From NCBI RefSeq assembly GCF_003148765.1, contig NZ_QGGV01000005.1:186001-250000 (forward strand): a DNA stretch of 64,000 nucleotides. The letters are read 5' to 3'. The position numbers and the translations under genes are program-made. This DNA is from Silicimonas algicola. GTDB lineage: Bacteria; Pseudomonadota; Alphaproteobacteria; Rhodobacterales; Rhodobacteraceae. Below are positions 18,124-25,387 of this stretch, one piece after another (position 1 is the first letter of the stretch; each line of letters begins with the position of its first letter). Under the pieces are notes generated by a model, which searched no databases, was not told the DNA's origin, and saw nothing but the letters and a program-made list of their open reading frames with translations.

Positions 18124-18264
18124 TCAGAACAGGTTGTCGCCCCGGTCCTCTGCGGCTTCGTCCGCAGCGACGGCTCCGGCCGCGCCGAGTGCCGCGGGCA
18201 CGCAGCCCGAAGTCAGCGTCGCGGACAGGGTAAGTGCAAGGAAAAGAAAGATTTTCGTGGTCAT
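18124..18264 (-). CDS. small secreted lipoprotein, 46 residues
   Basis: Reads MTTKIFLFLALTLSATLTSG then a Cys (lipobox LTSGC), an Ala-rich linker and the acidic end DEAAEDRGDNLF. The signal peptide plus lipobox leaves a mature lipoprotein of about 25 residues. GGAGGGG lies about six bases before the ATG. Small lipoproteins of this kind are common but rarely annotated; function unknown. An 11-bp repeat follows its stop directly. Confidence 0.75.
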   Translation of the reverse strand: MTTKIFLFLALTLSATLTSGCVPAALGAAGAVAADEAAEDRGDNLF

Positions 18265-18874
18265 GGCAGCCCCTCCAGGGAAAATGTCTTCCCTAGAAGG
18301 TTAATGCGCCGAAGCTCCGCAGCAAGGGCTGTCCCGATTCGCGGCCGTTCCCGCCCGTCTTCGGTCTCACGCGACCCCCTCTGCACCACCCTCGAACCGA
18401 TCCATGTCGCGCTGCGGCAAGTCCTTGCGGGGACTTCCGAAAGAGCTCTTCTCCACAGGTATTTCCACAGTCTTTCCAAGGATTTATCCCCATGAATCTG
18501 TGGGGACCCAAGCGAATTTTCTTGTCCGACTCAAGACGCTGGGGCACCTTGATCCTGTCACGAGCAATCGTGATCCGCGACGGCTCCGAAAGCCAGGGCG
18601 GCAGGGCAGGGGACATGAGCCCAGGTCCGGCAGTCCGGGTGGAAGGAACCCCAGCGGTTCGTAGCAAGGCCTTGGTCTTGTTTCGAAAACTGGGCCAGTC
18701 GCCCTCTGGGGGGAAATGGTTCAGGAAGGCGTCAGGGTGTGCCCCACGGCACGGGCTGGACTTCGGTCCGCCACCTGGCGCCTTCTCAGTTTCCCCACAT
18801 CATGTGCCGCGCAGCCACCCATACGCCATCCGGAGTATAGGTGAGGCCTGCACCTTGTGTTAATATCCGCCATC
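18265..18874. other. 600-base gene-poor interval with DnaA-box-like sites
   Basis: No convincing gene: open frames have mixed composition and no ribosome sites. The notable part is 18449-18492, with three sequences close to the DnaA box, listed separately. The remainder shows no T-run terminator, repeat or RNA gene that I can recognise. Confidence 0.5.
18449..18492 (+). promoter_or_regulatory. cluster of DnaA-box-like 9-mers
   Basis: TTCTCCACA (18449-18457), ATTTCCACA (18461-18469) and TTATCCCCA (18484-18492) each differ from TTATCCACA by one or two bases, all on the same strand within 44 bases of non-coding DNA. This could be a DnaA-titration or regulatory cluster. It lacks the neighbouring genes and AT-rich unwinding region expected of an alphaproteobacterial origin. 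Confidence 0.35.
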
Positions 18875-19108
18875 ATGTCGCGTTTCGCCGTTATCGTCGT
18901 CACGCTCGTCGTGGCCCTCTATTTCGCCGAGGTCTCCTCCGGCCGAGACCTCGGAGTCCGCCGCGCCTACAACCTCATAGACGGTGCCTTTTCCGGTGGT
19001 TTCGCGGGGGGTTACGGGGCCGCAACTGGGGTCGGCCGCTCCGTCGGGGGCGGTGCTTCGGGGCTCGCGAACGGTGTCGCGGGCAGCATGTCCCGGATCG
19101 GCAACTGA
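18875..19108 (+). CDS. small glycine-rich protein with N-terminal membrane segment
   Basis: The 77-residue product begins MSRFAVIVVTLVVALYFAEV, a signal peptide or membrane anchor, followed by a polar stretch and a Gly/Ala-rich tail (GGFAGGYGAATGVG, GGGASGLANG). A GTG at 18857 would add six residues. No known domain. It converges with the esterase gene, ending 14 bases from that stop. Reality is moderately likely given codon bias and the clean signal segment. Confidence 0.55.
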   Translation: MSRFAVIVVTLVVALYFAEVSSGRDLGVRRAYNLIDGAFSGGFAGGYGAATGVGRSVGGGASGLANGVAGSMSRIGN

Positions 19109-19122
19109 ACCGGATCCGCCTG

Positions 19123-19875
19123 TTAGGCGGAAAGAAAGGTTTCCACGGCAGCTTCGAATTCACGCGGCTTGTCGGCATGAAGCCAATGGCCGGCACCTGG
19201 AATGCGCGCGAACCTCGCCTTGGGAAAATGCTTCAGGATCAACGCCCTGTGCTCTCTCTGGACGTAGGAACTGTCGTCACCCGATAGGAACAGAACCGGC
19301 TCTCCGAACTCCCGCTCTCCCATGTCTGGAAACCCGGTGATCCGCTCCATCTCGCGGTCCAGCACGTCCAGGTTCAACCGCCACCTCTTCTCGCCAACAT
19401 CAAGGGATTGCAGGAGAAAAGCCCTCGTCCCCGGCTCCGCAATAGCGTCCTTCAGCGCCTCGTCCGCCTCCCGCCGCGAGGTCACAGCTCCCAAATCCAG
19501 CGCCCGCATCGCCTCGATCAGATGGCTCTGCGAATGCCCGTAGGCGACCGGCGCGATATCAGCCACCACCAGCCGCCGGACCTTTTCGGGATGCGTGAGT
19601 GCCAGCACCATCGCAGCCTTGCCACCCATGGAATGTCCGAGGACATCCCAAGCGCCGTCAATGACTTGCGCCATATCGTCGGCCATTTCGGCATAGCCAT
19701 GCGCGTCGCGCCACGGGCTGTCCGCATGGTTGCGCATGTCTACGGCCGTCACTTGGCGCCGTTCCGACAGGCGCTTGGCGATGACGCCCCAATTCCGCGC
19801 CGATCCGAATAGCCCGTGAGCGATCAGCAGCGGCGGCGCACCCGTATCGGTGCCATGGATGACAGTCGACAGCAT
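19123..19875 (-). CDS. alpha/beta hydrolase, YbfF-like esterase
   Basis: A 250-residue alpha/beta-hydrolase. LLIAHGLFGSARNWG carries the oxyanion-hole HG, DMRNHADSP is the loop typical of YbfF/ABHD11-like esterases, VLGHSMGGKAAM holds the nucleophile Ser, FLSGDDSSYV has the acid residue and IPGAGHWLHADKP the catalytic His. The natural ester or thioester substrate is unknown. It diverges from the membrane-anchored hypothetical gene starting at 19914, so they share a 38-base start-to-start interval. Confidence 0.9.
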   Translation of the reverse strand: MLSTVIHGTDTGAPPLLIAHGLFGSARNWGVIAKRLSERRQVTAVDMRNHADSPWRDAHGYAEMADDMAQVIDGAWDVLGHSMGGKAAMVLALTHPEKVRRLVVADIAPVAYGHSQSHLIEAMRALDLGAVTSRREADEALKDAIAEPGTRAFLLQSLDVGEKRWRLNLDVLDREMERITGFPDMGEREFGEPVLFLSGDDSSYVQREHRALILKHFPKARFARIPGAGHWLHADKPREFEAAVETFLSA

Positions 19876-19913
19876 GACTTTCCTTACCCTCTGCGACGCG
19901 CTATCGCCAGCGT

Positions 19914-20279
19914 ATGGACCTCGATCGGACCACCCGCGACCTTGCCGAGCGCATGGCGACGCAGCTTCGCGTCAAGGGAACCGACTTGACCGATGTCGTC
20001 TCGCGTGCCGGGCGCAAGTTGCCCCGACGGCTGCGGGCCGAGGCGACGGTCCTGATCGAGGCGCAGGCCCTTGCGCGCAATCCCAAACTCGGGCGTCGTG
20101 TGGATCAGGCACGTGTCCTGAAGGCCGAGCGACGGCTGCGGGCCTACCTCGACCGGCTCGACTCCGGATCGGAAAAGCGGGCCGAGATCCTGGACCGCCT
20201 CGCCGCCGTGGGCTTCGTCGTTCTCGTGGTCGCCGGCGTCTTGTTCTACGTCCTCGTGCAACAGGGCGCGTTCCGCTAG
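19914..20279 (+). CDS. conserved hypothetical protein with C-terminal membrane anchor
   Basis: A 121-residue basic, helical protein (MDLDRTTRDLAERMATQLRV, many Arg/Glu heptads) ending in one hydrophobic segment, AAVGFVVLVVAGVLFYVLV, and a short tail. This tail-anchored layout occurs in Rhodobacteraceae hypotheticals. No enzyme motif is visible. It converges with glyA, ending two bases before the glyA stop. Confidence 0.75.
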   Translation: MDLDRTTRDLAERMATQLRVKGTDLTDVVSRAGRKLPRRLRAEATVLIEAQALARNPKLGRRVDQARVLKAERRLRAYLDRLDSGSEKRAEILDRLAAVGFVVLVVAGVLFYVLVQQGAFR

Positions 20280-20281
20280 CG

Positions 20282-21577
20282 TCACAGTCCCGGGTAAAGC
20301 GGGAAGCGTCCGCAGAGGTCTGCGACCTCGTCCCGGATGCGCGCCTCGAGCCCGGCGTTGCCCTCGTCGCCGTCGGCCGACAATCCTTCCGTCACCTGCA
20401 CGATCCAGCGGGCGATCTGGCGAAACTCCTCCTCGGCGAAGCCGCGCGTCGTCCCGGCGGGTGTACCGATGCGGATGCCGCTGGTGACGAAGGGCTTCTC
20501 CGGATCGAAGGGAATGCCGTTCTTGTTCGTCGTGATATGGGCGCGGCCAAGAGCCGCCTCCGTCGCTTTGCCGGTGACTTTTTTCGGGCGAAGGTCGGCC
20601 AGCATCAAGTGATTGTCGGTGCCGCCCGAGACGATGTCGATGCCGCCTTTCATCAACTCGTCCGCCGTCGCCTTGGCGTTTGCGACGACCTGTGCGGCGT
20701 AGGCCTTGAACTCGGGACGCAGCGCCTCTCCGAAGGCCACGGCCTTGGCCGCGATGACGTGCATCAGCGGGCCTCCCTGAAGACCGGGGAAGACAGCCGA
20801 GTTGATCTTCTTCGCGATGTCCGCGTCATTCGTCAGGATCAGACCCCCCCGCGGTCCGCGCAGCGACTTGTGCGTGGTCGAGGTGACGACATGGGCGTGG
20901 GGCAGGGGCGACGGGTGAACGCCGCCGGCGACGAGGCCGGCGATATGCGCCATGTCGACCATCAGGTAGGCGCCCACTTCGTCCGCTATCTTGCGGAACT
21001 CGGCCCAGTCCCAGACGCGGCTATAGGCCGTGCCGCCCGCAAGGATCAGCTTCGGTTTCTTCTCGTGGGCCTTGGCCCGAATATCCTCCAGGTCCAGCCG
21101 ATGATCCTGCTGCCGGACACCGTAAGGCACTACATTGAACCATTTCCCCGACATGTTCACCGGCGAGCCGTGCGTCAGATGCCCGCCCGAGTTGAGGTCG
21201 AGTCCCATGAAGGTGTCGCCGGGCTTCAGAAGGGCCAGGAACACCGCCTGGTTCATCTGGCTGCCCGAATTCGGCTGGACGTTGGCGAAGCCCGCTCCGA
21301 ACAGTTGCTTCGCGCGTTCGATGGCCAATTCCTCGGCCACGTCCACGAACTGGCAGCCGCCATAGTAGCGCTTGCCCGGATAGCCCTCGGCGTACTTGTT
21401 GGTCAGGACCGATCCCTGAGCCTCCAGAACCGCGCGGCTGACGATGTTTTCCGACGCGATCAGCTCGATCTCGTCGCGCTGGCGTCCCAGCTCGTTCCTG
21501 ATTGCGGCGTGGAGCTCGGGATCGCGGGTCTCGAGAGGTTCGGTAAAGAAGCCGGTGTCACGGTGCGGGGCGTTCAT
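20282..21577 (-). CDS. glyA: serine hydroxymethyltransferase
   Basis: PLP enzyme interconverting serine and glycine with tetrahydrofolate, feeding one-carbon metabolism. The 431-residue product contains [39 protein letters not shown], the PLP-lysine motif [16 protein letters not shown] and the C-terminal [15 protein letters not shown]. The ATG at 21577 begins [11 protein letters not shown]; the open frame upstream is not conserved-looking. Together with metK and folC it covers the folate/SAM cycle in this window, though not in one operon. Confidence 0.97.
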   Translation of the reverse strand: MNAPHRDTGFFTEPLETRDPELHAAIRNELGRQRDEIELIASENIVSRAVLEAQGSVLTNKYAEGYPGKRYYGGCQFVDVAEELAIERAKQLFGAGFANVQPNSGSQMNQAVFLALLKPGDTFMGLDLNSGGHLTHGSPVNMSGKWFNVVPYGVRQQDHRLDLEDIRAKAHEKKPKLILAGGTAYSRVWDWAEFRKIADEVGAYLMVDMAHIAGLVAGGVHPSPLPHAHVVTSTTHKSLRGPRGGLILTNDADIAKKINSAVFPGLQGGPLMHVIAAKAVAFGEALRPEFKAYAAQVVANAKATADELMKGGIDIVSGGTDNHLMLADLRPKKVTGKATEAALGRAHITTNKNGIPFDPEKPFVTSGIRIGTPAGTTRGFAEEEFRQIARWIVQVTEGLSADGDEGNAGLEARIRDEVADLCGRFPLYPGL

Positions 21578-21735
21578 GGGCTTGTCTCCGGTCTGGACGG
21601 TTGGCGATCCATAGACGGAAAGCCCTCGGGCCGGAAGGCGCGAAACCGACGCATGGAGGCGGGAAGCGCCGCAGGAGCGGGCCTTGAGTTTCTCAGACGC
21701 ACGGGCAATCGTGCGTCCGCAACAGGGGAGGGCAC

Positions 21736-22503
21736 ATGCGCCCGTCGAATGCCATCTCGTTCCGCGCGAGCGACGCACGTCTCGCGCAGGATGCCGCCCG
21801 CAATCTGATCGAGAGATACGGCCAGGTATCGCCCGAGGAGGCGGACGTGGTCGTCGCTCTCGGGGGCGACGGGTTCATGCTCGAGACGCTGAACGACGTG
21901 CGTCCCCTGGACAAGCCGGTCTACGGGATGAACCGCGGGACGGTCGGCTTCCTGATGAACGAATACGGCGCCGACGATCTGCCGGCCAGACTGGCCGAGG
22001 CCGAGGAGGCGGTGATCAACCCCCTCCGGATGCGCGCGGCGACGGCGGACGGCATGGTCAGCGAGGGGCTTGCGATCAACGAGGTCTCTCTCCTGCGCGA
22101 GGGTCCTCAGGCCGCGCGGCTGCGCATCTCGGTCGACGGCAAGCCGCGCCTGGACGAACTGGTCTGCGACGGCGCGCTTGTGGCGACCCCTGCCGGGTCG
22201 ACGGCGTACAATTATTCCGCACACGGTCCGATCCTCCCGATCGGCTCCGAAATCCTCGCCCTGACCGCAGTGGCGCCCTTCCGACCGAGGCGCTGGCGGG
22301 GCGCGCTTCTGCCCAAGACCGCGACGGTTCGCTTCGACGTCCTCCAGCACGAGAAGCGGCCCGTGATGGCGGATGCCAATGGCCGCCCGGTCCGAAACGT
22401 CCAGTGGGTCGAGGTCACGAGCGAGCCGAGCATCCGGCACCGCATTCTCTTCGATCCGGGTCACGGGCTCGAGGAGCGGCTGATCCGCGAGCAATTCCAA
22501 TGA
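21736..22503 (+). CDS. nadK: NAD kinase
   Basis: Makes NADP from NAD and ATP. The 255-residue product has the defining GGDG loop in [16 protein letters not shown], then [34 protein letters not shown] (catalytic/NAD-binding) and a C-terminal beta domain with VMADANG. Short form without an N-terminal extension. An upstream AGGGGAGG-like site (near 21725) supports the ATG at 21736. The stop overlaps an ATG (ATGA at 22500), though the next gene more likely starts later. Confidence 0.95.
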   Translation: MRPSNAISFRASDARLAQDAARNLIERYGQVSPEEADVVVALGGDGFMLETLNDVRPLDKPVYGMNRGTVGFLMNEYGADDLPARLAEAEEAVINPLRMRAATADGMVSEGLAINEVSLLREGPQAARLRISVDGKPRLDELVCDGALVATPAGSTAYNYSAHGPILPIGSEILALTAVAPFRPRRWRGALLPKTATVRFDVLQHEKRPVMADANGRPVRNVQWVEVTSEPSIRHRILFDPGHGLEERLIREQFQ

Positions 22504-22571
22504 ACGTCCGCAATCGCGCCATGTTTGCGTCCTACGCTGCCTGCCAAGCGCCTTTCACGGAGAAATCCATC

Positions 22572-23096
22572 GTGACCCGTATCGCCCTTTTTTCCGTCAT
22601 CCTGGCTGGGCTGACTGCCTGCGGTCCGACGCTGCCCGACCTCGAGGTCGAGCCGATCCGCAAGGTTCTGTCGGATAATTCCGCGCTCCCATATGAATGC
22701 GTGAACTACGATTTGCGCAGCGACAGTTGCGAGGGCCTAGTGACCCGGCGGGTCAAAGGCGACCGGATCTTCTACGAGGCGTTCGCCCTCGTTCCGGGGC
22801 CGAGCGATCCGATCAACATGCGCCTAAAGGTCGACTTCCAGATCGAGGACACCCGCTATTGCGGCGACATGCGCAACGCCGACCTGGTCTTCGACGGGAC
22901 ACTGACGCCAGGACAGCGAAGTCTCTTGCAGGAGCTATTGCTCGCGCAGCTCATCTCCTACGGGGACGTGTGCGGGGCCTATTTCCGCGAGGGCGAGGGC
23001 TATATCAGCGTCACCACCGACCGCAACGGGCGCGTGATGCCTCAAGGCGTCGAGACAAGCCATTTCTTCGCGCGGCCGAAACCCTTGCGCCTATGA
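22572..23096 (+). CDS. putative lipoprotein
   Basis: From the GTG at 22572 (GGAG nine bases upstream at 22559-22562) the product begins VTRIALFSVILAGLTACGPT, a signal peptide with lipobox LTAC. The roughly 155-residue mature part has several Cys (YECVNYDLRSDSCEGLV, TRYCGDMRN, YGDVCGAYF) that may form disulfides in the periplasm. No known domain. An ATG at 22500 overlapping nadK would give a longer, less signal-like start. It converges with prpE; the two stop codons touch (23091-23096). Confidence 0.75.
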   Translation: MTRIALFSVILAGLTACGPTLPDLEVEPIRKVLSDNSALPYECVNYDLRSDSCEGLVTRRVKGDRIFYEAFALVPGPSDPINMRLKVDFQIEDTRYCGDMRNADLVFDGTLTPGQRSLLQELLLAQLISYGDVCGAYFREGEGYISVTTDRNGRVMPQGVETSHFFARPKPLRL

Positions 23097-24980
23097 GGCG
23101 TAACCGATCGTCCTGAGCGCCTCTCGGATTTCATCGATGATCGCGGGATCGTCGATGGTGGCGGGCACCTTGAAGTCGGCGCTGTCGGCGATCTTGACCA
23201 TCGTGGCGCGAAGGATCTTGCCCGACCGTGTCTTGGGAAGCCGCTTGACCACGATGGCGTGCTTGAAGGCGGCGACGGGTCCGATGCGATCGCGCACCAG
23301 CTTCACGCATTCCGACACGATGTCCTCGTCCGAGCGATTGGTGCCGGTGTTGGTACAGAGAAAGCCGAGCGGAAGCTGACCCTTGAGCTGGTCCGTGACG
23401 CCGATCACCGCGCATTCCGCAACGTCGGGGTGCGAGGCCAGGATCTCCTCCATTCCGCCGGTCGACAGCCTGTGGCCCGCGACGTTGATGACGTCGTCGG
23501 TGCGCGCCATGATGTAGAGGTATCCCTCTTCGTCGATGTAGCCCGCGTCGCCTGTCTCGTAGTAGCCGGGAAAATGGTCGAGATACGCTTTGCGGAAGCG
23601 CCCCTCCGCGTTCCAGAGCGTCGGCAGGGTTCCGGGGGGCAAGGGCAGTTTCACTGCGATGGCGCCGAGTTGGCCGGCTTCCATCGGCTGTCCCGCCTCG
23701 TCGAGGATGTGAATGTCGTAACCCGGCATCGGCACCGTGGGAGAGCCGACCTTCACCGGCAGCGGCTCGATCCCCATGGGGTTGCCGACCATGGGCCAGC
23801 CGGTTTCGGTCTGCCACCAGTGGTCGATGACCGGCACCTTGAGCATGTCCTGCGCCCAGAGCACCGTGTCGGGGTCTGCGCGTTCGCCGGCGAGGAAGAG
23901 GGTCCGCAGGGACGAGATGTCGTAGTTCTTCAGGAATTCGCCCTTCGGATCCTCGCGCTTGATGGCACGAAACGCCGTGGGTGCCGTGAAGAACGCCCGC
24001 ACCTTGTGGTCCTGGATGACGCGCCAGAAGGTCCCTGCGTCAGGCGTACCCACGGGCTTGCCCTCGAACACGATGGTGGTGTTCCCGTGGATGAGGGGTC
24101 CGTAGCAGATATAACTGTGGCCCACGACCCAGCCCACGTCCGAGGCGGCCCAGAACACCTCGCCGGGATCGACGCCATAAATGTTCTTCATCGACCAGTT
24201 CAGCGCGACGAGATGACCGCCGGTGTGGCGCACGACGCCCTTGGGCTGACCGGTCGTGCCGGAGGTATAGAGGATGTAGGCGGGGTGGTTGCCCTCCACC
24301 GGCAGGCAGTCTGCGGGCTCGACGCCATACTGGAAGGCGAACCAGTCGACGTCGCGGCCCTCGATCAGCTTTGCGACCTCCTGTTCACGCTGGAAGATGA
24401 CGCAGAAGTCGACCTTGTGAGCGGCCTGCTCGATGGCGCCGTCCAGAAGCGGCTTGTAGTGGACGACGCGCCCCGGCTCGATCCCGCAGGAGGCCGCGAT
24501 GATGGCCTTGGGCTTGGCGTCGTCGATGCGGACGGCGAGTTCGTGCGCCGCGAAGCCGCCGAAGACGACGGAATGGATGGCGCCGATCCGCGCGCAGGCC
24601 AGCATGGCCTCGACCGCTTCGGGGACCATCGGCATGTAGATGATGACGCGGTCGCCCTTGTCGATGCCCCTGGCCCGAAGTGCGCCAGCAAGCGACGCGA
24701 CGCGGTCGCGCAGTTCGGCGTAGCTGATCTTGTGGATCGTGCCGGTGACGGGGCTGTCGTGAATGATGGCCGTCTGCGCGCCGCGTCCGGCCTCGACGTG
24801 ACGGTCGACGGCGTTCCAGCAGGTATTCACCATGCCATCGGCGAACCACTCGAAGAAGGGTGCGTTCTCGTCGGACAGCGCTTTCGAGGGCATCCGCTCC
24901 CAGTCGATGGCCTCGGCCGCCTCCATCCAGAACTGCTCCGGGTCGGCCTTCCAGGCCGCGTAGACATCACGGTATCCCAT
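23091..24980 (-). CDS. prpE: propionyl-CoA synthetase (acetyl-CoA synthetase family)
   Basis: AMP-forming ligase that activates propionate. The 629-residue protein starts MGYRDVYAAWKADPEQFWME, as PrpE proteins do, and holds the adenylation motifs ILYTSGTTGQPKGVV, HWWQTETGWP, YYETGDAGYIDEEGYL and the catalytic C-terminal Lys in LPKTRSGKILRATM. Acetate activity cannot be excluded. The upstream region (25072-25170) carries repeated TTTGCA half-sites expected for the short-chain acyl-CoA regulators that control propionate genes in Rhodobacter. Confidence 0.92.
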   Translation of the reverse strand: MGYRDVYAAWKADPEQFWMEAAEAIDWERMPSKALSDENAPFFEWFADGMVNTCWNAVDRHVEAGRGAQTAIIHDSPVTGTIHKISYAELRDRVASLAGALRARGIDKGDRVIIYMPMVPEAVEAMLACARIGAIHSVVFGGFAAHELAVRIDDAKPKAIIAASCGIEPGRVVHYKPLLDGAIEQAAHKVDFCVIFQREQEVAKLIEGRDVDWFAFQYGVEPADCLPVEGNHPAYILYTSGTTGQPKGVVRHTGGHLVALNWSMKNIYGVDPGEVFWAASDVGWVVGHSYICYGPLIHGNTTIVFEGKPVGTPDAGTFWRVIQDHKVRAFFTAPTAFRAIKREDPKGEFLKNYDISSLRTLFLAGERADPDTVLWAQDMLKVPVIDHWWQTETGWPMVGNPMGIEPLPVKVGSPTVPMPGYDIHILDEAGQPMEAGQLGAIAVKLPLPPGTLPTLWNAEGRFRKAYLDHFPGYYETGDAGYIDEEGYLYIMARTDDVINVAGHRLSTGGMEEILASHPDVAECAVIGVTDQLKGQLPLGFLCTNTGTNRSDEDIVSECVKLVRDRIGPVAAFKHAIVVKRLPKTRSGKILRATMVKIADSADFKVPATIDDPAIIDEIREALRTIGYAS

Positions 24981-25071
24981 GCGACGCTCCTCCTCGATGG
25001 CAGAGTGCTACGACCGCCGGCTTGGGTCAGGCAAGTGCGATGGCACCTGCAGCGGCAGAGTGCCGCGAATT

Positions 25072-25170
25072 TTTTGCAGTGTTTGCCATCATGTCCTGCA
25101 AAGTTTTGCAGATTCGAGCGAGACATGGCAGCCAGGGCAAATTCCGATGAGCCTCTGCAAAATTGCGAAG
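25072..25170. promoter_or_regulatory. TTTGCA-type operator cluster upstream of prpE
   Basis: Half-sites: TTTTGCAG (25072-25079) with GTTTGCC (25081-25087); a near-perfect 16-bp palindrome CTGCAAA-GT-TTTGCAG (25096-25111); and CTGCAAAATTGCGAAG from 25155. PccR/RamB/ScfR-type regulators (XRE helix-turn-helix with DUF2083) bind paired TTTGCAAA-like sites before propionate and acetate genes. The sites lie 92-190 bases before the prpE start. Confidence 0.6.
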
Positions 25171-25280
25171 GCCACGATCCGCCTATGTCCTCGAAAATCC
25201 TTTGCCCGACTCAGGGAAAAAGGTGTTCCGATTCTTCTAGGGCGCGCAATCCCGCGCGTCCGTTCTCTTGAGGTAAGCCC

Positions 25281-25337
25281 ATGGGCGACAAGAAGCAGAA
25301 GCCAGCGAAACCCGCGACAAAAACCACCAAGAAGTAA
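25281..25337 (+). CDS. 18-residue lysine-rich peptide ORF
   Basis: ATG at 25281 with GAGG (25270-25273) seven bases upstream; product MGDKKQKPAKPATKTTKK. It is followed after 18 bases by a perfect 10-bp hairpin. The spacing of ribosome site, codon bias and following hairpin suggest a real micro-gene, but so short a frame could occur by chance. Highly basic and disordered, possibly nucleic-acid- or ribosome-associated; function unknown. Confidence 0.45.
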   Translation: MGDKKQKPAKPATKTTKK

Positions 25338-25355
25338 GGTTTCCGACGAGCAACG

Positions 25356-25378
25356 CGCCGCCGGGACGCCCGGCGGCG
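25356..25378. terminator. GC-rich hairpin between micro-ORF and maeB
   Basis: CGCCGCCGGG (25356-25365), ACG, CCCGGCGGCG (25369-25378): perfect 10-bp stem, triloop. No T-run on either side, so it is a weak terminator by the classical rule, but it sits between convergent genes where a bidirectional terminator is expected. Confidence 0.5.
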
Positions 25379-25387
25379 TATTGGCCG

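Noticed and set aside
18265-18874. chromosomal replication origin
   Set aside because: DnaA-like boxes are few and imperfect, there is no clear AT-rich unwinding stretch, and none of the genes usually near alphaproteobacterial origins are adjacent.
22500-22571. ATG overlapping the nadK stop as start of the lipoprotein
   Set aside because: It would put 24 residues before a clean lipoprotein signal; the GTG at 22572 has GGAG at the right distance.
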